Of a DNA stretch of 64,000 nucleotides, positions 25,078 through 33,605 are shown piece after piece (within the stretch, counting starts at the first letter, position 1; every line of letters starts with the position of its first letter). The stretch comes from Streptosporangium sp. NBC_01495. GTDB taxonomy: Bacteria; Actinomycetota; Actinomycetes; Streptosporangiales; Streptosporangiaceae. The notes under the pieces were generated by a model. That model worked only from the letters and a program-made list of their open reading frames with translations, made no database searches and was not told where the DNA came from. Location of the stretch: positions 248,001 to 312,000 of the forward strand of contig NZ_CP109431.1 of NCBI RefSeq assembly GCF_036250735.1. The letters run 5' to 3'. The translations under genes and the position numbers were made by a program.

Positions 25078-25772
25078 TCAGGAAGAGGGGGCCTCAACGA
25101 TCGTGGCGTTGGCGACCGGAGCGTCTGCCGTCCAGTCCTTCCAGTACGGGGCCATGATGCCGAGGAGGTTCGGGTCGACAACCCGGTAACCGGTGCAGGT
25201 GATCGCGATGACCCCGGTGACTTTCTGCTCGGTGCCTTCGGCGGCCGACTCGGCCGTGGCGACCGTCTGGTGCGTGGTGTCGTCACTGGAAGGCGTGAGG
25301 CCGCACACCGGGCAGACGGCCGTCAGCCACCTCTGCAGCTTCTCGGGGTGCTCGTCGATGCCTTCATCCAGGGCTTCGAGGTAACCGGCGTCGTCGGTGA
25401 AGCACGTCTCGGGGAGGATGTCCCGGTCGGTGGCGCTAAAGAAGTTGTTGGCCACGTGGTCCCCCCACAGGTCCTCGTTGTCGGCGAGGTAATCGAGCAG
25501 CGCGGTGCGCGGTACTCCGGTGTGAACCTCGGCTTTCAGTTCGATCTCGTAGGTGATCAGTTCTTCGAGCCGCAGGACGATCGTGCGGGTCTCGCGCTCC
25601 AGCGCCGCCTCGATATCGTCAGGCGGAGTCGGCAGGTCGCAGCCGACGATGTCCGAGGCGGTGTGCTGCCAGACGTCGGGGCGTCCGTCGTCGGCGCAGT
25701 TATGGATGGGTTGCCGCACCTGGTGCAGGCGGCCTCGGTGTTCAACGTGATGCAGACAGATTCGACGTCCAC
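25078..25772 (-). pseudogene. hypothetical gene, about 231 aa, with one-base loss in a C run
   Basis: GTG 25772 follows CAGGAGAACC and reads VDVESVCITLNTEAACTRCG. A C-x2-C pair is followed by the frame change at about 25705, after which HNCADDGRPDVWQHTASD and the rest read to TGA 25078. Adding one C to a CCC run joins the frames and places four Cys/His residues together as a likely zinc ribbon. A second C-x2-C (AVCPVCG) lies in the C-terminal half. No family recognised. Confidence 0.6.
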
Positions 25773-25830
25773 GGTTCTCCTGGATCGGTCAGGGGGCAGG
25801 CGCCGGATGGCGCCCGCCTTCAGGGGTGGG

Positions 25831-26061
25831 TTAGGTGTTGAGGGCGCGACGACCGGCGAACATGGCGCGGTTTCCGCTTCCGCCGAGGTCAGTGCGATCA
25901 CCTGCTGCGTGGCTCGCGTAGCAGGCGTTCGAGTTCGTGACTTTCCGCGTCTTGACCGCGTCGACGGTGGAGTCCATGTGGTCGAGGTAGTCGGCGACGG
26001 CGGTCGCTGCCGGCCAGCGGTGGAATTCGCCGTGGAATCGGGCATTGAGCACGCGGATCAC
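25831..26061 (-). CDS. hypothetical protein, 76 aa
   Basis: GTG 26061 begins VIRVLNARFHGEFHRWP. The frame is open and coding-like further upstream, so the start is uncertain and no ribosome site is evident. The C-terminal part (NACYASHAAGDRTDLGGSG) is Gly/Ser-rich. It ends in TAA 25831. No family recognised. Confidence 0.5.
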   Translation of the reverse strand: MIRVLNARFHGEFHRWPAATAVADYLDHMDSTVDAVKTRKVTNSNACYASHAAGDRTDLGGSGNRAMFAGRRALNT

Positions 26062-26094
26062 GTCGAATGTGGTAGCGGCTCCACGCTTGCGGCC

Positions 26095-26256
26095 TTGGCG
26101 TACCGGCGGAACCTGCCTACCGTCGCGGCCTGCGCCAGCGGAAGATTGAGGCCTCAGGCGCTGTACTGCGCCGACCTGGAGCCCGAAGCAGATGCCCTCC
26201 GGCTTCGGGCTATTGAGGAGGGGACCTTCGACGAGAAGTACTTCTTCGCCGCTTGA
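26095..26256 (+). CDS. possible small protein, 53 aa
   Basis: A TTG at 26095 opens a frame with strong third-position GC bias (AYRRNLPTVAACASGRLRP, LEPEADALRLRAIEEGTF) ending in TGA just before the next plus-strand gene. No ribosome site precedes the TTG, so the true start may be elsewhere or the gene truncated. It is divergent from the minus-strand gene at 25831. Confidence 0.35.
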   Translation: MAYRRNLPTVAACASGRLRPQALYCADLEPEADALRLRAIEEGTFDEKYFFAA

Positions 26257-26297
26257 CCGCTACGTGCACCGCCCGCCCCAGCCTTCCAAGGAGTCCT

Positions 26298-26894
26298 ATG
26301 GGCCAACAGCGCAGAAGCAGGTTCTTCGACATCGTCGTCGTGACGATGTGCTTGACGGGGGCTGCCGTCTACCTCATCACCAGCGGCGCACACCCGGGGT
26401 GGGTCATCCTGGTGGTGGCACTCGGGGCTTTGTCCTGGGCTCAGTTTTGGTGGGCCAGCCGCAGCCACTCCATGGTGGAACCGAAGAAGTTCGCCAGCTT
26501 GTACGCCGCGGCCAAGGCGTTGCCCGTGGAGACGGAGGCGGCCGTCGACGGCGTGCGGTTGTGGCGGCTGAAGACCCCCGCCTTGAAGATCGCCATCCGC
26601 AGGATACGGGAAGCCGACGTCGAGGAGGCGATCACTGAGCTGCGCGCCGGGCAGGAAGTCAGCACAGCGCCCTCGGATTTGATCATTTTCACGCCTCCGG
26701 GCCTGGTGTCACTTCGGCGCGTCATGCAGACGGTTCGCCGCGAAGCCGACGGCCATGTGAAGGTGGAACCCATCGGACTGCTGGGACCTTCGCTGCGAGA
26801 GGTCCGGTTCGCCCGCAAGACCTTTGCGTGGCTGGTCACCGAAGCTGAGCTGGATGAGCTGGCCAGGCACCTCCACAACGCCCGTTCCATGTAG
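26298..26894 (+). CDS. membrane-anchored hypothetical protein, 198 aa
   Basis: ATG 26298 follows CAAGGAGTCCT. After a basic start (MGQQRRSRFFD) two transmembrane segments (IVVVTMCLTGAAVYLI and WVILVVALGALSWAQFWW) form a hairpin. About 140 cytoplasmic residues with alternating strands and helices follow, rich in Arg and Glu. It ends in TAG 26892-26894. No family recognised. Confidence 0.65.
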   Translation: MGQQRRSRFFDIVVVTMCLTGAAVYLITSGAHPGWVILVVALGALSWAQFWWASRSHSMVEPKKFASLYAAAKALPVETEAAVDGVRLWRLKTPALKIAIRRIREADVEEAITELRAGQEVSTAPSDLIIFTPPGLVSLRRVMQTVRREADGHVKVEPIGLLGPSLREVRFARKTFAWLVTEAELDELARHLHNARSM

Positions 26895-27157
26895 ATCAGC
26901 CGCAACTCAAGGGCCCGGGAGATGGCCTCTCAGGCTCCTCTTCCATGTTTTCGGGACGCGCTCGTCAGGCACCCAGAGCCAGTCGTCATGCCGGCGGGCC
27001 AGCCCTCAATCACCCCCGCGGCCGTAGGGGCCGATGAATTCTGAGCCCTTTCGCGTCAGCGTGAAGCCCCGGTATCCGCTCCTGCCTGCCGATGCCCGGA
27101 CACGACGGCGGCCGCTCCGCTCATCTTCGGCTTTCACAAGTCCGCGGATTCTCACCG
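26895..27157. other. intergenic, no gene seen
   Basis: The stretch between the membrane protein and the VOC protein, which converge, shows no frame with a ribosome site and coding bias. No clear hairpin terminator was found by eye. Confidence 0.4.
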
Positions 27158-27598
27158 CTAGGCACTGAATGTCGCCAGATGATCACTACTGACGGATGGG
27201 GGACGGTGGTCGCGAGCTCCTGGAATCGGGGCATAGAGGTCAACACGGCTGCCGTCGGGGTCCAGCACTGTCGCATAGCGCTGCCCCCATCCGGCGTCGA
27301 ATGGCGCCACCGCGCCGAACCCTGCGGCGCTGCAGCGCGCGTACAGCTCATCAACCTCGGCCGGAGAGACACAGCGGATTCCCACGCTGGGCCGGGCGCC
27401 CGCGGTGAAGACGTTCTGGGCCAGGCCCATGTCTGGGGCGAGGGAATCCTCGTTCAACATGATCTGCATACCGTCGCTGCCGCGCCAGTGGGCGTGCCGC
27501 GGATCCTCCCGGGCAAAGGTGACGCCCAGCAGCTGCCAGAACGCGCAGGCTGCGGGCAAGTTCGAGACGAACATGCCGATGATCGCCGGTGTGGCCAT
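27158..27598 (-). CDS. VOC (glyoxalase/bleomycin-resistance-like) family protein, 146 aa
   Basis: ATG 27598 follows GGGAGTACCTGTC. The protein shows the VOC two-module layout: MFVSNLPAACAFWQLLGVTF, then HWRGSDGMQIMLNED, IRCVSPAEVDELY, and the closing YATVLDPDGSRVDLYAP. Members bind metal and act as lyases, dioxygenases or drug-binding proteins. The substrate is not predictable here. It ends in TAG, with TGA one codon later. Confidence 0.8.
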   Translation of the reverse strand: MATPAIIGMFVSNLPAACAFWQLLGVTFAREDPRHAHWRGSDGMQIMLNEDSLAPDMGLAQNVFTAGARPSVGIRCVSPAEVDELYARCSAAGFGAVAPFDAGWGQRYATVLDPDGSRVDLYAPIPGARDHRPPSVSSDHLATFSA

Positions 27599-27622
27599 GA
27601 CAGGTACTCCCTCGCGCGAGTG

Positions 27623-28222
27623 TCAGGCCGCGGGCTTGGATACGGTCACCAGGCGGCTCATGGTGTCGACGGCTGCTTGCGTGGCCACGGCCCGGCTGGC
27701 GGCATCGGGCAGCAGGCGGTTGGCTGCGGCGGCGAACTGCCGCCAGGTCACCTTCCCCCCATCGCGAAAGAAGCTCAGAGGGGGCTGAGGGAGGGCCTCG
27801 CTGATCCATGTGGCCATCGTCGGAGCACCGGCCACCGAGCCCAGCAGCACGAAGGCCACACCGATGGCTTGCGGCAGCGTTTTGATCGGCGCCAATTCGC
27901 ACACGGGCAGTTCCTCGCAGGCCCTTTCGTTCATTCCCAGGGCAGCCAGGTCGACGCGCAGCGACGCGGCGCGGCACATGAGCCGCGGATCGATCCCGGC
28001 CTCGGTCCAGTCCACCGTGCAGATCATCTCCTCGGCGCGGCGCTGGAAGCCGTACAGACGGGCCAGGATCACCCGGTAGCCTTCCAGGTCGCGCACTCGG
28101 CGCAGTTCCCGCAGGTACTCGGCCTCCTGGGCGTGAACGACGGCGACGGCCGCCCACATCTGTCCCATGACGTGCTGAGACTCGGTGGAAACAGGTAATT
28201 CTGTAACGGCGGGGACGGGCAT
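27623..28222 (-). CDS. heme-oxygenase-like protein (BphO-type), 199 aa
   Basis: ATG 28222 follows CAGGAGCTCGC. The helical protein shows the heme-oxygenase pattern: an N-terminal helix with His (AVVHAQEAEYL), YRVILARLYGF, then QAIGVAFVLLGSVAGA with the Gly-containing distal helix, and FFRDGGKVTWRQF near the end. Bacteriophytochrome-linked enzymes of this type open heme to biliverdin. No phytochrome gene is nearby, so the role is open. Confidence 0.6.
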   Translation of the reverse strand: MPVPAVTELPVSTESQHVMGQMWAAVAVVHAQEAEYLRELRRVRDLEGYRVILARLYGFQRRAEEMICTVDWTEAGIDPRLMCRAASLRVDLAALGMNERACEELPVCELAPIKTLPQAIGVAFVLLGSVAGAPTMATWISEALPQPPLSFFRDGGKVTWRQFAAAANRLLPDAASRAVATQAAVDTMSRLVTVSKPAA

Positions 28223-28592
28223 TGCGAGCTCCTGATCTACAGGTGAATGCGATGAGAAGGCGAGTGTGTGTCAAGGAGGGGGAGTGGAAGCCCTGCGGCC
28301 TCGATGACGGTGAGATCACGACAAAGCTTTCGTGGCGCTGTAACGACCGGGCGAGCGTGGTGGCCGATAGCCAATGATCGGCCACCACGATCGCAGGACG
28401 AGGAGCGATGACGCCGAAACCGCCTAGGAGGACGCGAGCCACGATCAGCACACTGGAGCGTAGACGTCCTTCAGCGTTGGACCGTACCTCTCGCAACTGT
28501 GGAGTTCTGGGCAGTCCCGGTCATTGTGCGGGCCCGACCGCGCCGATATACGACCGAACCCGTTCTCGACGCAGAGGGGTAGTGCTAAGACA
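28223..28592. other. gene-free stretch
   Basis: No frame with a ribosome site and coding bias was found between the heme-oxygenase-like gene and the secreted-protein gene. The sequence is mixed in composition and holds no obvious long repeat. Confidence 0.4.
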
Positions 28593-28961
28593 TCAGCAAC
28601 CGCTGGCCCACTGCGAGGTGACCAAGGAGGGCCGGTTGGGGGATCGGTAATACTTCGACTCCCAGGGCAGGGAGACGGAGTCACTGTCGTAAGCACACAC
28701 CGTCGACATGACCAGCCCTCCCGCGCTGAAGTACACCCGGACGGTCAGTGGCGTGGCGCAGCTGTTGCGTAAAGTGATCACCCCGTCGTCCTGGGACTTG
28801 GCGTTGGCGGGACGGAAGTTGCTCCAGGACGCGCAGGCAGCCGCGGCCGAGCCCGAGGTGACCGCGGAAGCCGAAGCCGGGGAGGCGGCCAGGCCGAAGG
28901 ACAAGGAGGCGGCGGTGACCACGGCGGTGGCGAAGACGCGGGCGGCGCGAGAGGGGGACAT
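28593..28961 (-). CDS. small secreted protein, 122 aa
   Basis: The start at 28961 follows GGAGGTTTC and gives a classic signal peptide: basic n-region (MSPSRAARV), hydrophobic core (FATAVVTAASLSFGLAA) and a likely cut at SPASASA. The mature part of about 90 residues has four or five Cys (AAACASW, RNSCATP, STVCAYD, final SGC) that could form disulfides. It is probably exported to wall or medium. No family recognised. Confidence 0.7.
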   Translation of the reverse strand: MSPSRAARVFATAVVTAASLSFGLAASPASASAVTSGSAAAACASWSNFRPANAKSQDDGVITLRNSCATPLTVRVYFSAGGLVMSTVCAYDSDSVSLPWESKYYRSPNRPSLVTSQWASGC

Positions 28962-29049
28962 GAAACCTCCGGGAGAAGTGATCTTCACTGGGGCACCGGA
29001 GACTAGATTTGTGGGCTGCGAACAGGCAACACATCTCTCTTACATGTGA

Positions 29050-29482
29050 TGTTGACTGTCTGTTAAGTTACTTGTTATGGCCTCATGGGGTGTTTGTCGC
29101 GACTGTTGCATCACTTTCGGTCAGAAAAAAATGTTGAATAGCCGTGCCCGATAGCATCACGGGCGTGGGAGAGTGGGGCGTCTTCGGGATTTACGCTCCC
29201 CGGTTTTACCCACTGACACCTCTCGCTGGATACGCTCACCGCGCTGATCGACCAGCACAGGCAGGTGAGCTGACAGACACGTTTGTATCGCCGAAGTGGC
29301 GGTGGTGCCGGCCCGGACCATGCCCAACCTCACCTGAGGGAGAGTGTGGGGAGGAAGCCGAATTTCGTGGCGCAGTCCTTGCTGTACCCCAGGACGATCC
29401 ATCGCAGGCCGATCAGGGAGCAACTAACTCTCGGTACTGGCCCCGGACGGGAACATCCGGGGTCTCGTCGGCGGGGAGGGGA
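29050..29482. other. gene-free, partly AT-rich stretch
   Basis: The first hundred bases are clearly AT-rich (about 29040-29150), which suits promoters for the minus-strand secreted-protein gene. No frame beyond shows both a ribosome site and coding bias. Confidence 0.35.
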
Positions 29483-29623
29483 TCATCTGCCCGGGGCTCC
29501 GAACATGGTTTGAGCGGCTTCGAGCGGTGAAATACCACTGGCGATTCGGTCGGCGAGTTGGTCGAGGATCAGGTCTTTGACAGCTTCGATCTGCTCGGGG
29601 TCGTCATCCGGCGAGGCTGACAT
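29483..29623 (-). CDS. small hypothetical protein, 46 aa, possibly the end of a longer gene
   Basis: ATG 29623 opens MSASPDDDPEQIEAVKDLI ending in TGA. The frame upstream looks coding back to a GTG near 29745 (VKPADNVLAAT) but is broken by one TGA near 29713 in a context where Trp would fit (LAAT-TGA-DRLARLW). It is therefore either a genuine 46-aa protein or the intact end of an interrupted gene. Confidence 0.4.
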   Translation of the reverse strand: MSASPDDDPEQIEAVKDLILDQLADRIASGISPLEAAQTMFGAPGR

Positions 29624-29756
29624 GGCGGCGAGGACGTCCGCAGGCGGGTCCACCGGCTCAACGCGGGGTGTGGTGCTCGAGGTCGGCCAGAGTCGGGCCA
29701 GACGGTCTCAGGTGGCGGCGAGCACGTTATCGGCGGGCTTCACAACGCTTTCCCGG

Positions 29757-30350
29757 TCATTGATGGTCGAAGTAAGAAATCACATCTTCACCGGCCTCAT
29801 AGAGACTTCTGATGTATTTCTCCCAACTCGCGATGAAATCAGGATCGGTGTAGCGGACCGCGCCGTCCGGGACGCCGGTCGTGGTGTAAAGGACGTGGTA
29901 CAGGGTCCGGCCGCCGAGGATGACCACTTCTGGCAGCAGATCGACCTTCTCCAAGGCCGCCACTTTTTCCACGCCGACGACACGGATCCTTTCACCACAT
30001 TCGGCGCGGATTCGCAGAGAGTGCAGCTCCCATCGCATATACGGTGTGAGCGGCGTCTCGACCACGCGTACCCGGTGAAAGAAGGAGCCGCGACGTTCGT
30101 CCTCCCGGGTGAGCGCGAGCAGGTCCTCCCGCCTTTCGTTGAGAAGCTGTAACGCCTCCTCCCAGTCGCCTCGACGAAAGGCATCACGACTGGGACTTCC
30201 CTGCTCTTCGAAGTGCTGTCGCCGCTCGAACTTCCAAGAGTCATGATTGCGAATCAGTGCGTCCCGTTCCTGGAAGTCGCGTCTGTAGGCTTTTCTGACG
30301 AGTTTCTTGCCTTGTGGGGGAACGGGGAAGGGGTCGGCGGGATCAAGCAT
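29757..30350 (-). CDS. DUF6879-family protein, 197 aa
   Basis: ATG 30350 overlaps the stop of the upstream small gene by eight bases. The protein matches the DUF6879 pattern seen beside XRE regulators in streptomycetes: a central basic helical part (RRGDWEEALQLLNERREDLL), RVRVVETPLTPYMRWEL, IRVVGVEKV, EVVILGG and a final DFIASWEKYIRSLYEAG. The role is unknown. No XRE gene is adjacent here. Confidence 0.75.
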   Translation of the reverse strand: MLDPADPFPVPPQGKKLVRKAYRRDFQERDALIRNHDSWKFERRQHFEEQGSPSRDAFRRGDWEEALQLLNERREDLLALTREDERRGSFFHRVRVVETPLTPYMRWELHSLRIRAECGERIRVVGVEKVAALEKVDLLPEVVILGGRTLYHVLYTTTGVPDGAVRYTDPDFIASWEKYIRSLYEAGEDVISYFDHQ

Positions 30351-30534
30351 CGGCGATGCTCGCCTTCGCCGCGCTGAGTATGACGCCCGAGATGACGACC
30401 AGGCGATCATCCGGGGCGGGGGACACACTTTCTGGCAGGTGAGGGCCGCAGGTAGCCGTGAGGTCCCTGCCGATCACCGCGATGTCACCGTTATTGAGTT
30501 GCCAATTATCTTGACATTCGTTGAAAGCGGTCAT
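30343..30534 (-). CDS. small hypothetical protein, 63 aa, paired with DUF6879
   Basis: ATG 30534 opens MTAFNECQDNWQLNNGDIAV, a strand-rich small protein. It overlaps the DUF6879 start by eight bases, so the two are probably translated together. AGGAAATT lies somewhat far upstream. No family recognised. Confidence 0.55.
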   Translation of the reverse strand: MTAFNECQDNWQLNNGDIAVIGRDLTATCGPHLPESVSPAPDDRLVVISGVILSAAKASIADA

Positions 30535-30955
30535 GGTTATCTAATTTCCTGGAGGAGACGGCCACCGTGGGCAGCCTCGGATTATCTCACAGAGGGGTGT
30601 CAATGGTGAGGGAGCCGTTGGCCGTATCGCTGCCGATCTCGCATAGCGTGAAAACGCCGATGCTGGTGAAGGTCGAAAAGATGTCGTCCTATCAACATCA
30701 AGGGCGTCGCCGACGACCGGGCTCAGGGTATGGAGCCACACGTCATCGTGAAGGGGTGATGCAGCCGCTACAGCCGCCTGTCACGGTTGTGACCGTGGTG
30801 GAATCGCAGCGCACGCTCAATTCGTGTGGCTCACGTCCTCGCCAGCGACACCGTCACCTCGTGTTACAAGCTGAAGCAGCGGCCACGCATCGGGGGCCTT
30901 TCCCGGGTGAGGAAGGGTGCACAAGCCGGCGGCTACTGGCCTGTGCGCCGGGAGG
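30535..30955. other. gene-free stretch
   Basis: Upstream of the 63-aa gene the sequence is AT-richer near 30535 and otherwise mixed. Several frames are open but none has a ribosome site or persistent third-position bias. No repeat found. Confidence 0.35.
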
Positions 30956-31510
30956 TTAGGAGACGCCGAGGGTGTTCAGCGTCTGGGGGCTGTATTCGAA
31001 CCCGCGGGGCCGGTGCAGGGTGGTGCCGCACCGAGCCGGGGTGGAGGTGGCGGGTGCTTTCCACACGAGCGGGCTGTCGGTGGCGGCCCAGAAGATTTCC
31101 AGCGTGATTGGGTGGCGGCAGGTGCGGCAGGTGGCGTCGGCGGGTGCGCCGTGGTTGTCGTAGGTGAGGGCGGTCGGCACCTCATTGCTGGGAATGACCT
31201 GCGCTTGGACGCAGACGCTTTGGTCTTCCCAGGTCGCGCCGGGCAGGTGGGCCCATCCGGCGGGCAGGTGCTCGTCCCAGGTGGGGGCGGCGGTGGTGAA
31301 GGGGATGCCGGTGTCGATGATCGTGATCACCTCGTCCCCGGCGCCCATCCAGTTTTCGGTGTGTTCGCCGATCGTGATGACGATCAGATAGTGCGGCGGC
31401 AGCGGCAGGCCGTTGACGTTCACCCGATAGACGTTGGGTTGGAGGATCGCGGTGGCGATGTAGACGGGCGAGGCGGGCAGGTCGCGGGGTTCGGCGGTGG
31501 CGGAGTTCAC
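30956..31510 (-). CDS. hypothetical protein, 184 aa, with zinc-type Cys pair
   Basis: GTG 31510 follows GGACACCTCC. The first part is beta-rich (VYIATAILQPNVYRVNVNG, YLIVITIGEH). The C-terminal part carries TCRTCRHPITLEIFW, a C-x2-C that could form half of a zinc site with the later ARCGTT. It ends in TAA. No family recognised. Confidence 0.65.
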   Translation of the reverse strand: MNSATAEPRDLPASPVYIATAILQPNVYRVNVNGLPLPPHYLIVITIGEHTENWMGAGDEVITIIDTGIPFTTAAPTWDEHLPAGWAHLPGATWEDQSVCVQAQVIPSNEVPTALTYDNHGAPADATCRTCRHPITLEIFWAATDSPLVWKAPATSTPARCGTTLHRPRGFEYSPQTLNTLGVS

Positions 31511-31581
31511 GGAGGTGTCCTTTCATGCCAAGGGGACCGGTGGGTGCCGGTCCCCTTGAGGTGGTGGGCGAGTGGTTGTGC

Positions 31582-31870
31582 TCAGCGGGTGAAGCCCTGC
31601 CAGATCAGGGCGATGTCCAGGTCGTGCAGGAGGGCTTTGACGTGGTCGGGGCTTTCCCCGGTGATGTCGCGACTGATGTCCCAGCCGGGCACGGTGGTGA
31701 TGACACGGACCGTGTCGTCGTGAACGCGCATGCCCCCTGCCGGAGGCGCCGTCACGGATGCGGATGTAGGGGATCTCCGCGGCGAAGGCGGGGATCTCCA
31801 GCCGGTCGGGCAGGTGGATGAACCCACCGTTGGTCAGAGCGGCATGCTGGGTGGTGAGGAAGTGCTGCAT
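31582..31870 (-). pseudogene. hypothetical gene, about 95 aa, with frameshift in a G run
   Basis: ATG 31870 follows CAAGGGCCG and reads MQHFLTTQHAALTNGG and RLEIPAFAAEIPYIRIRDGAS. At the five-G run near 31735 the coding frame changes to MRVHDDTVRVITTVPGWD and continues to TGA 31582. Removing one G gives a single continuous protein. Alternatively the second part starts at its own ATG (31731) as a separate 49-aa protein. No family recognised. Confidence 0.5.
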
Positions 31871-31925
31871 CGGCCCTTGGCTGGGGTGGTAGACATTGCC
31901 GATGCGCAGCGTGCTGCCATCGTTT

Positions 31926-32075
31926 GAACTGATGTCCCGGCGCTTGGGCCGTCTTGATCGCGGGTTCTCGGAGCGCAGGAAGGCTCGCCCGAAGGGCGAC
32001 CGCGAAGCGGCTTGGCCTTCCGGAGCGCAGAGGTTCCGCGATAGGCTCAAAACAAGCGCCGGACCACCAGTTCCG
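31926..32075. repeat. palindromic repeat element, copy 1
   Basis: About 150 bases form a nested palindrome: outer GAACTG and CAGTTC, then CGGCGCTTG and CAAGCGCCG, then ATCGCGG and CCGCGAT, with a GCAGGAAGGC/GGCCTTCC inner stem. The core from 31939 to about 32069 is nearly identical to 44155-44286. The outermost stems differ between the copies but are complementary within each copy. Confidence 0.8.
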
Positions 32076-32106
32076 TGTTCAGCCAAGAGGTTTCACGAAG
32101 AAGTGT

Positions 32107-32265
32107 TCAAGAAAGCCGTAGATCCCGCTCTGCCTGATCTCGTAACGATTGGACCAGATACAGGGAATCGCTCTTGGGAGTGACCGACACCCGGGCGGTT
32201 CTGCGAGCAGCGTATTCGGGATCCCAGTGTCCGCTTTGGTTAGGTCGCCGGACCCTTCGGGTCAT
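32107..32265 (-). CDS. small basic protein, 52 aa
   Basis: ATG 32265 lies in the end of the upstream gene and reads MTRRVRRPNQSGHWDPEYAA with high Arg content, ending DLRLS-TGA. It could be a nucleic-acid-binding small protein. No strong ribosome site. The palindromic element begins 30 bases downstream. No family recognised. Confidence 0.45.
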   Translation of the reverse strand: MTRRVRRPNQSGHWDPEYAARRTARVSVTPKSDSLYLVQSLRDQAERDLRLS

Positions 32266-32431
32266 CGACCGCGCTGATCTCAGAAAATAACCCGTCGGCC
32301 TCTTTGTGACCTCTGCAAGCCCAGACACGTTTATTTTTAAACGTAATTTCTGTGACGGGCTTTCTTGCACATCCCAAGGAGAAACAGTCACCTCTGTCGG
32401 AGCGTTCCTGGAAGGTCAACCTTTTTCTCAC
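32240..32431 (-). CDS. small Cys-containing protein, 63 aa (possible zinc site)
   Basis: GTG 32431 follows GAGGGCAAC and begins MRKRLTFQERSDRG. Residues CFSLGC and WACRGHKEAD give C-x4-C and C-x2-H pairs separated by about 17 residues, compatible with a zinc ribbon. It ends in TAA and overlaps the next small gene by 26 bases. No family recognised. Confidence 0.5.
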   Translation of the reverse strand: MRKRLTFQERSDRGDCFSLGCARKPVTEITFKNKRVWACRGHKEADGLFSEISAVDDPKGPAT

Positions 32432-32614
32432 GTTGCCCTCATCGTAGTCGGTTTTGTCGTAGTCATCGGTTTTGGTGAAAGTGGCCCATGGGGTGGACTT
32501 TCACGGTGGAAATGTCTCAACTGGCCAAGTTTGGCACCTATCACCTCGAATTATTTAGAAAAAATGGACAATTGGTGAGGGAGAAGAGCCCGGTCGGCGG
32601 ACTCGCATAGGTTG
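32432..32614. other. AT-richer intergenic stretch
   Basis: This gap between the small Cys-containing gene and the transposase remnant is AT-richer than its surroundings (about 32520-32580) and may hold the promoter for the minus-strand pair. No gene is seen. Confidence 0.35.
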
Positions 32615-32861
32615 TTATCGAGACACCCCCAGCCCGCTGCAGCGCAGCCGGGCAAGTTCCTCTCGCTCGGGCTCGGGAAGCCCACCGCCGTTGGTGTCCT
32701 GCTCACGGGGCCAGCCGGTCCACCTGCACCTAGTTAGCCAGCGTGCCCGCATTAATGCCCAGGCCCTTAGCGACCTGCGCGATCGGCTTTCCTGTCTCCC
32801 TCACGATGCGCACCGCGCCCGCCTGGAACTCCGGATCGAACCTGCGCCTGGTCTCTCTCAC
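32615..32861 (-). pseudogene. IS3-type transposase orfA remnant
   Basis: From GTG 32861 the frame reads VRETRRRFDPEFQAGAVRIV and GKPIAQVAKGLGINAGTLAN, the helix-turn-helix of IS3-family OrfA proteins. The next codon is TAG at 32730-32732 where the family has a conserved Trp (GTLxNWV). The frame then continues VQVDRLAP and shifts to EQDTNGGGLPEPEREELARL before TAA 32615. No OrfB or terminal repeats were found, so this is a remnant. Confidence 0.75.
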
Positions 32862-33051
32862 GACCCAACCTTCTTCTTTGGTCAGGTCTTCAGGCAAAAA
32901 GGGAAGTCCATTGCCACAGGTCGTGATCATGATGGTATTGCAGCGCCCGCTCAATCTCGCTCTCGAACGTTGGGCTGACACCACGAGCGGCGATGAGGCC
33001 GTGAATTCCAACCGTGTGGTGGCGTTCGCTACCCCTTGCCCGTCGGGCAGA

Positions 33052-33573
33052 TTAGCGCTTTCGTCGCGAAGGGCTCTGTCCGTGCCGGCGACTTTGAGAG
33101 TTCCGGGTCGGCTGTTGGCGGGACGAGTTCGCGGTGGGCTCTGCCGGGGTCGTCGATGGGCGCAAACGGGCCGCAGCCGCACGCCCTTGAGTAAGCTCGG
33201 GCGCATTCTCAGGTAGCCGGCCCAGCCGACGCGCAGCAGTTTCGTAGACCTCCAAGCCAGCGCGGGAACCAATAGCGACAATATGGATGTGAGGTTGGGG
33301 GTTCTCTCCCCGCGGGGGAAGCTGCTGGTAGACAATGCGCCACTTTTTGATGCGTCGGCGCTGCTCATCGAGGGTGCTAAAGAAGGCCTTGCGGCAATCT
33401 CCGAGATCACGGTCTGCGTGCTGTTCCAGCGGTTTGCCGCGCACTAAGCCGGTGACCAGGTTGTGAATAACGAAGATCGCCGCCTTGCGAAGCTCGTTAT
33501 TGGGCAGTGCCTTGAGATCTTCCATGACCCCCGGACTGTAGGAGACCGGCAACCGAGGGCGATCTTGACTCAT
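33052..33573 (-). CDS. RelE/ParE-like toxin of a type II toxin-antitoxin pair, 173 aa
   Basis: The first 110 residues follow the RelE/ParE pattern: a helical start with AAIFVIHNLVTGLV, DLGDCRKAFF, then strands IKKWRIVYQQL and HIHIVAIGSR, and a final YETAARRLG. Such toxins cleave ribosome-bound mRNA or poison gyrase. The last 55 residues are an Arg/Ser/Pro-rich extension not usual for the family. The antitoxin lies directly upstream. Confidence 0.7.
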   Translation of the reverse strand: MSQDRPRLPVSYSPGVMEDLKALPNNELRKAAIFVIHNLVTGLVRGKPLEQHADRDLGDCRKAFFSTLDEQRRRIKKWRIVYQQLPPRGENPQPHIHIVAIGSRAGLEVYETAARRLGRLPENAPELTQGRAAAARLRPSTTPAEPTANSSRQQPTRNSQSRRHGQSPSRRKR

Positions 33574-33605
33574 GCTGTCAGGGTAGAACGATCAATGACA
33601 TATGA

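Noticed and set aside
22160..27000. Long plus-strand frames in the minus-strand gene region (for example 22419-23675, 25270-26256)
   Set aside because: They are antisense to genes with ribosome sites and family matches. Only the last 53 codons before 26256 show real coding bias and were listed separately.
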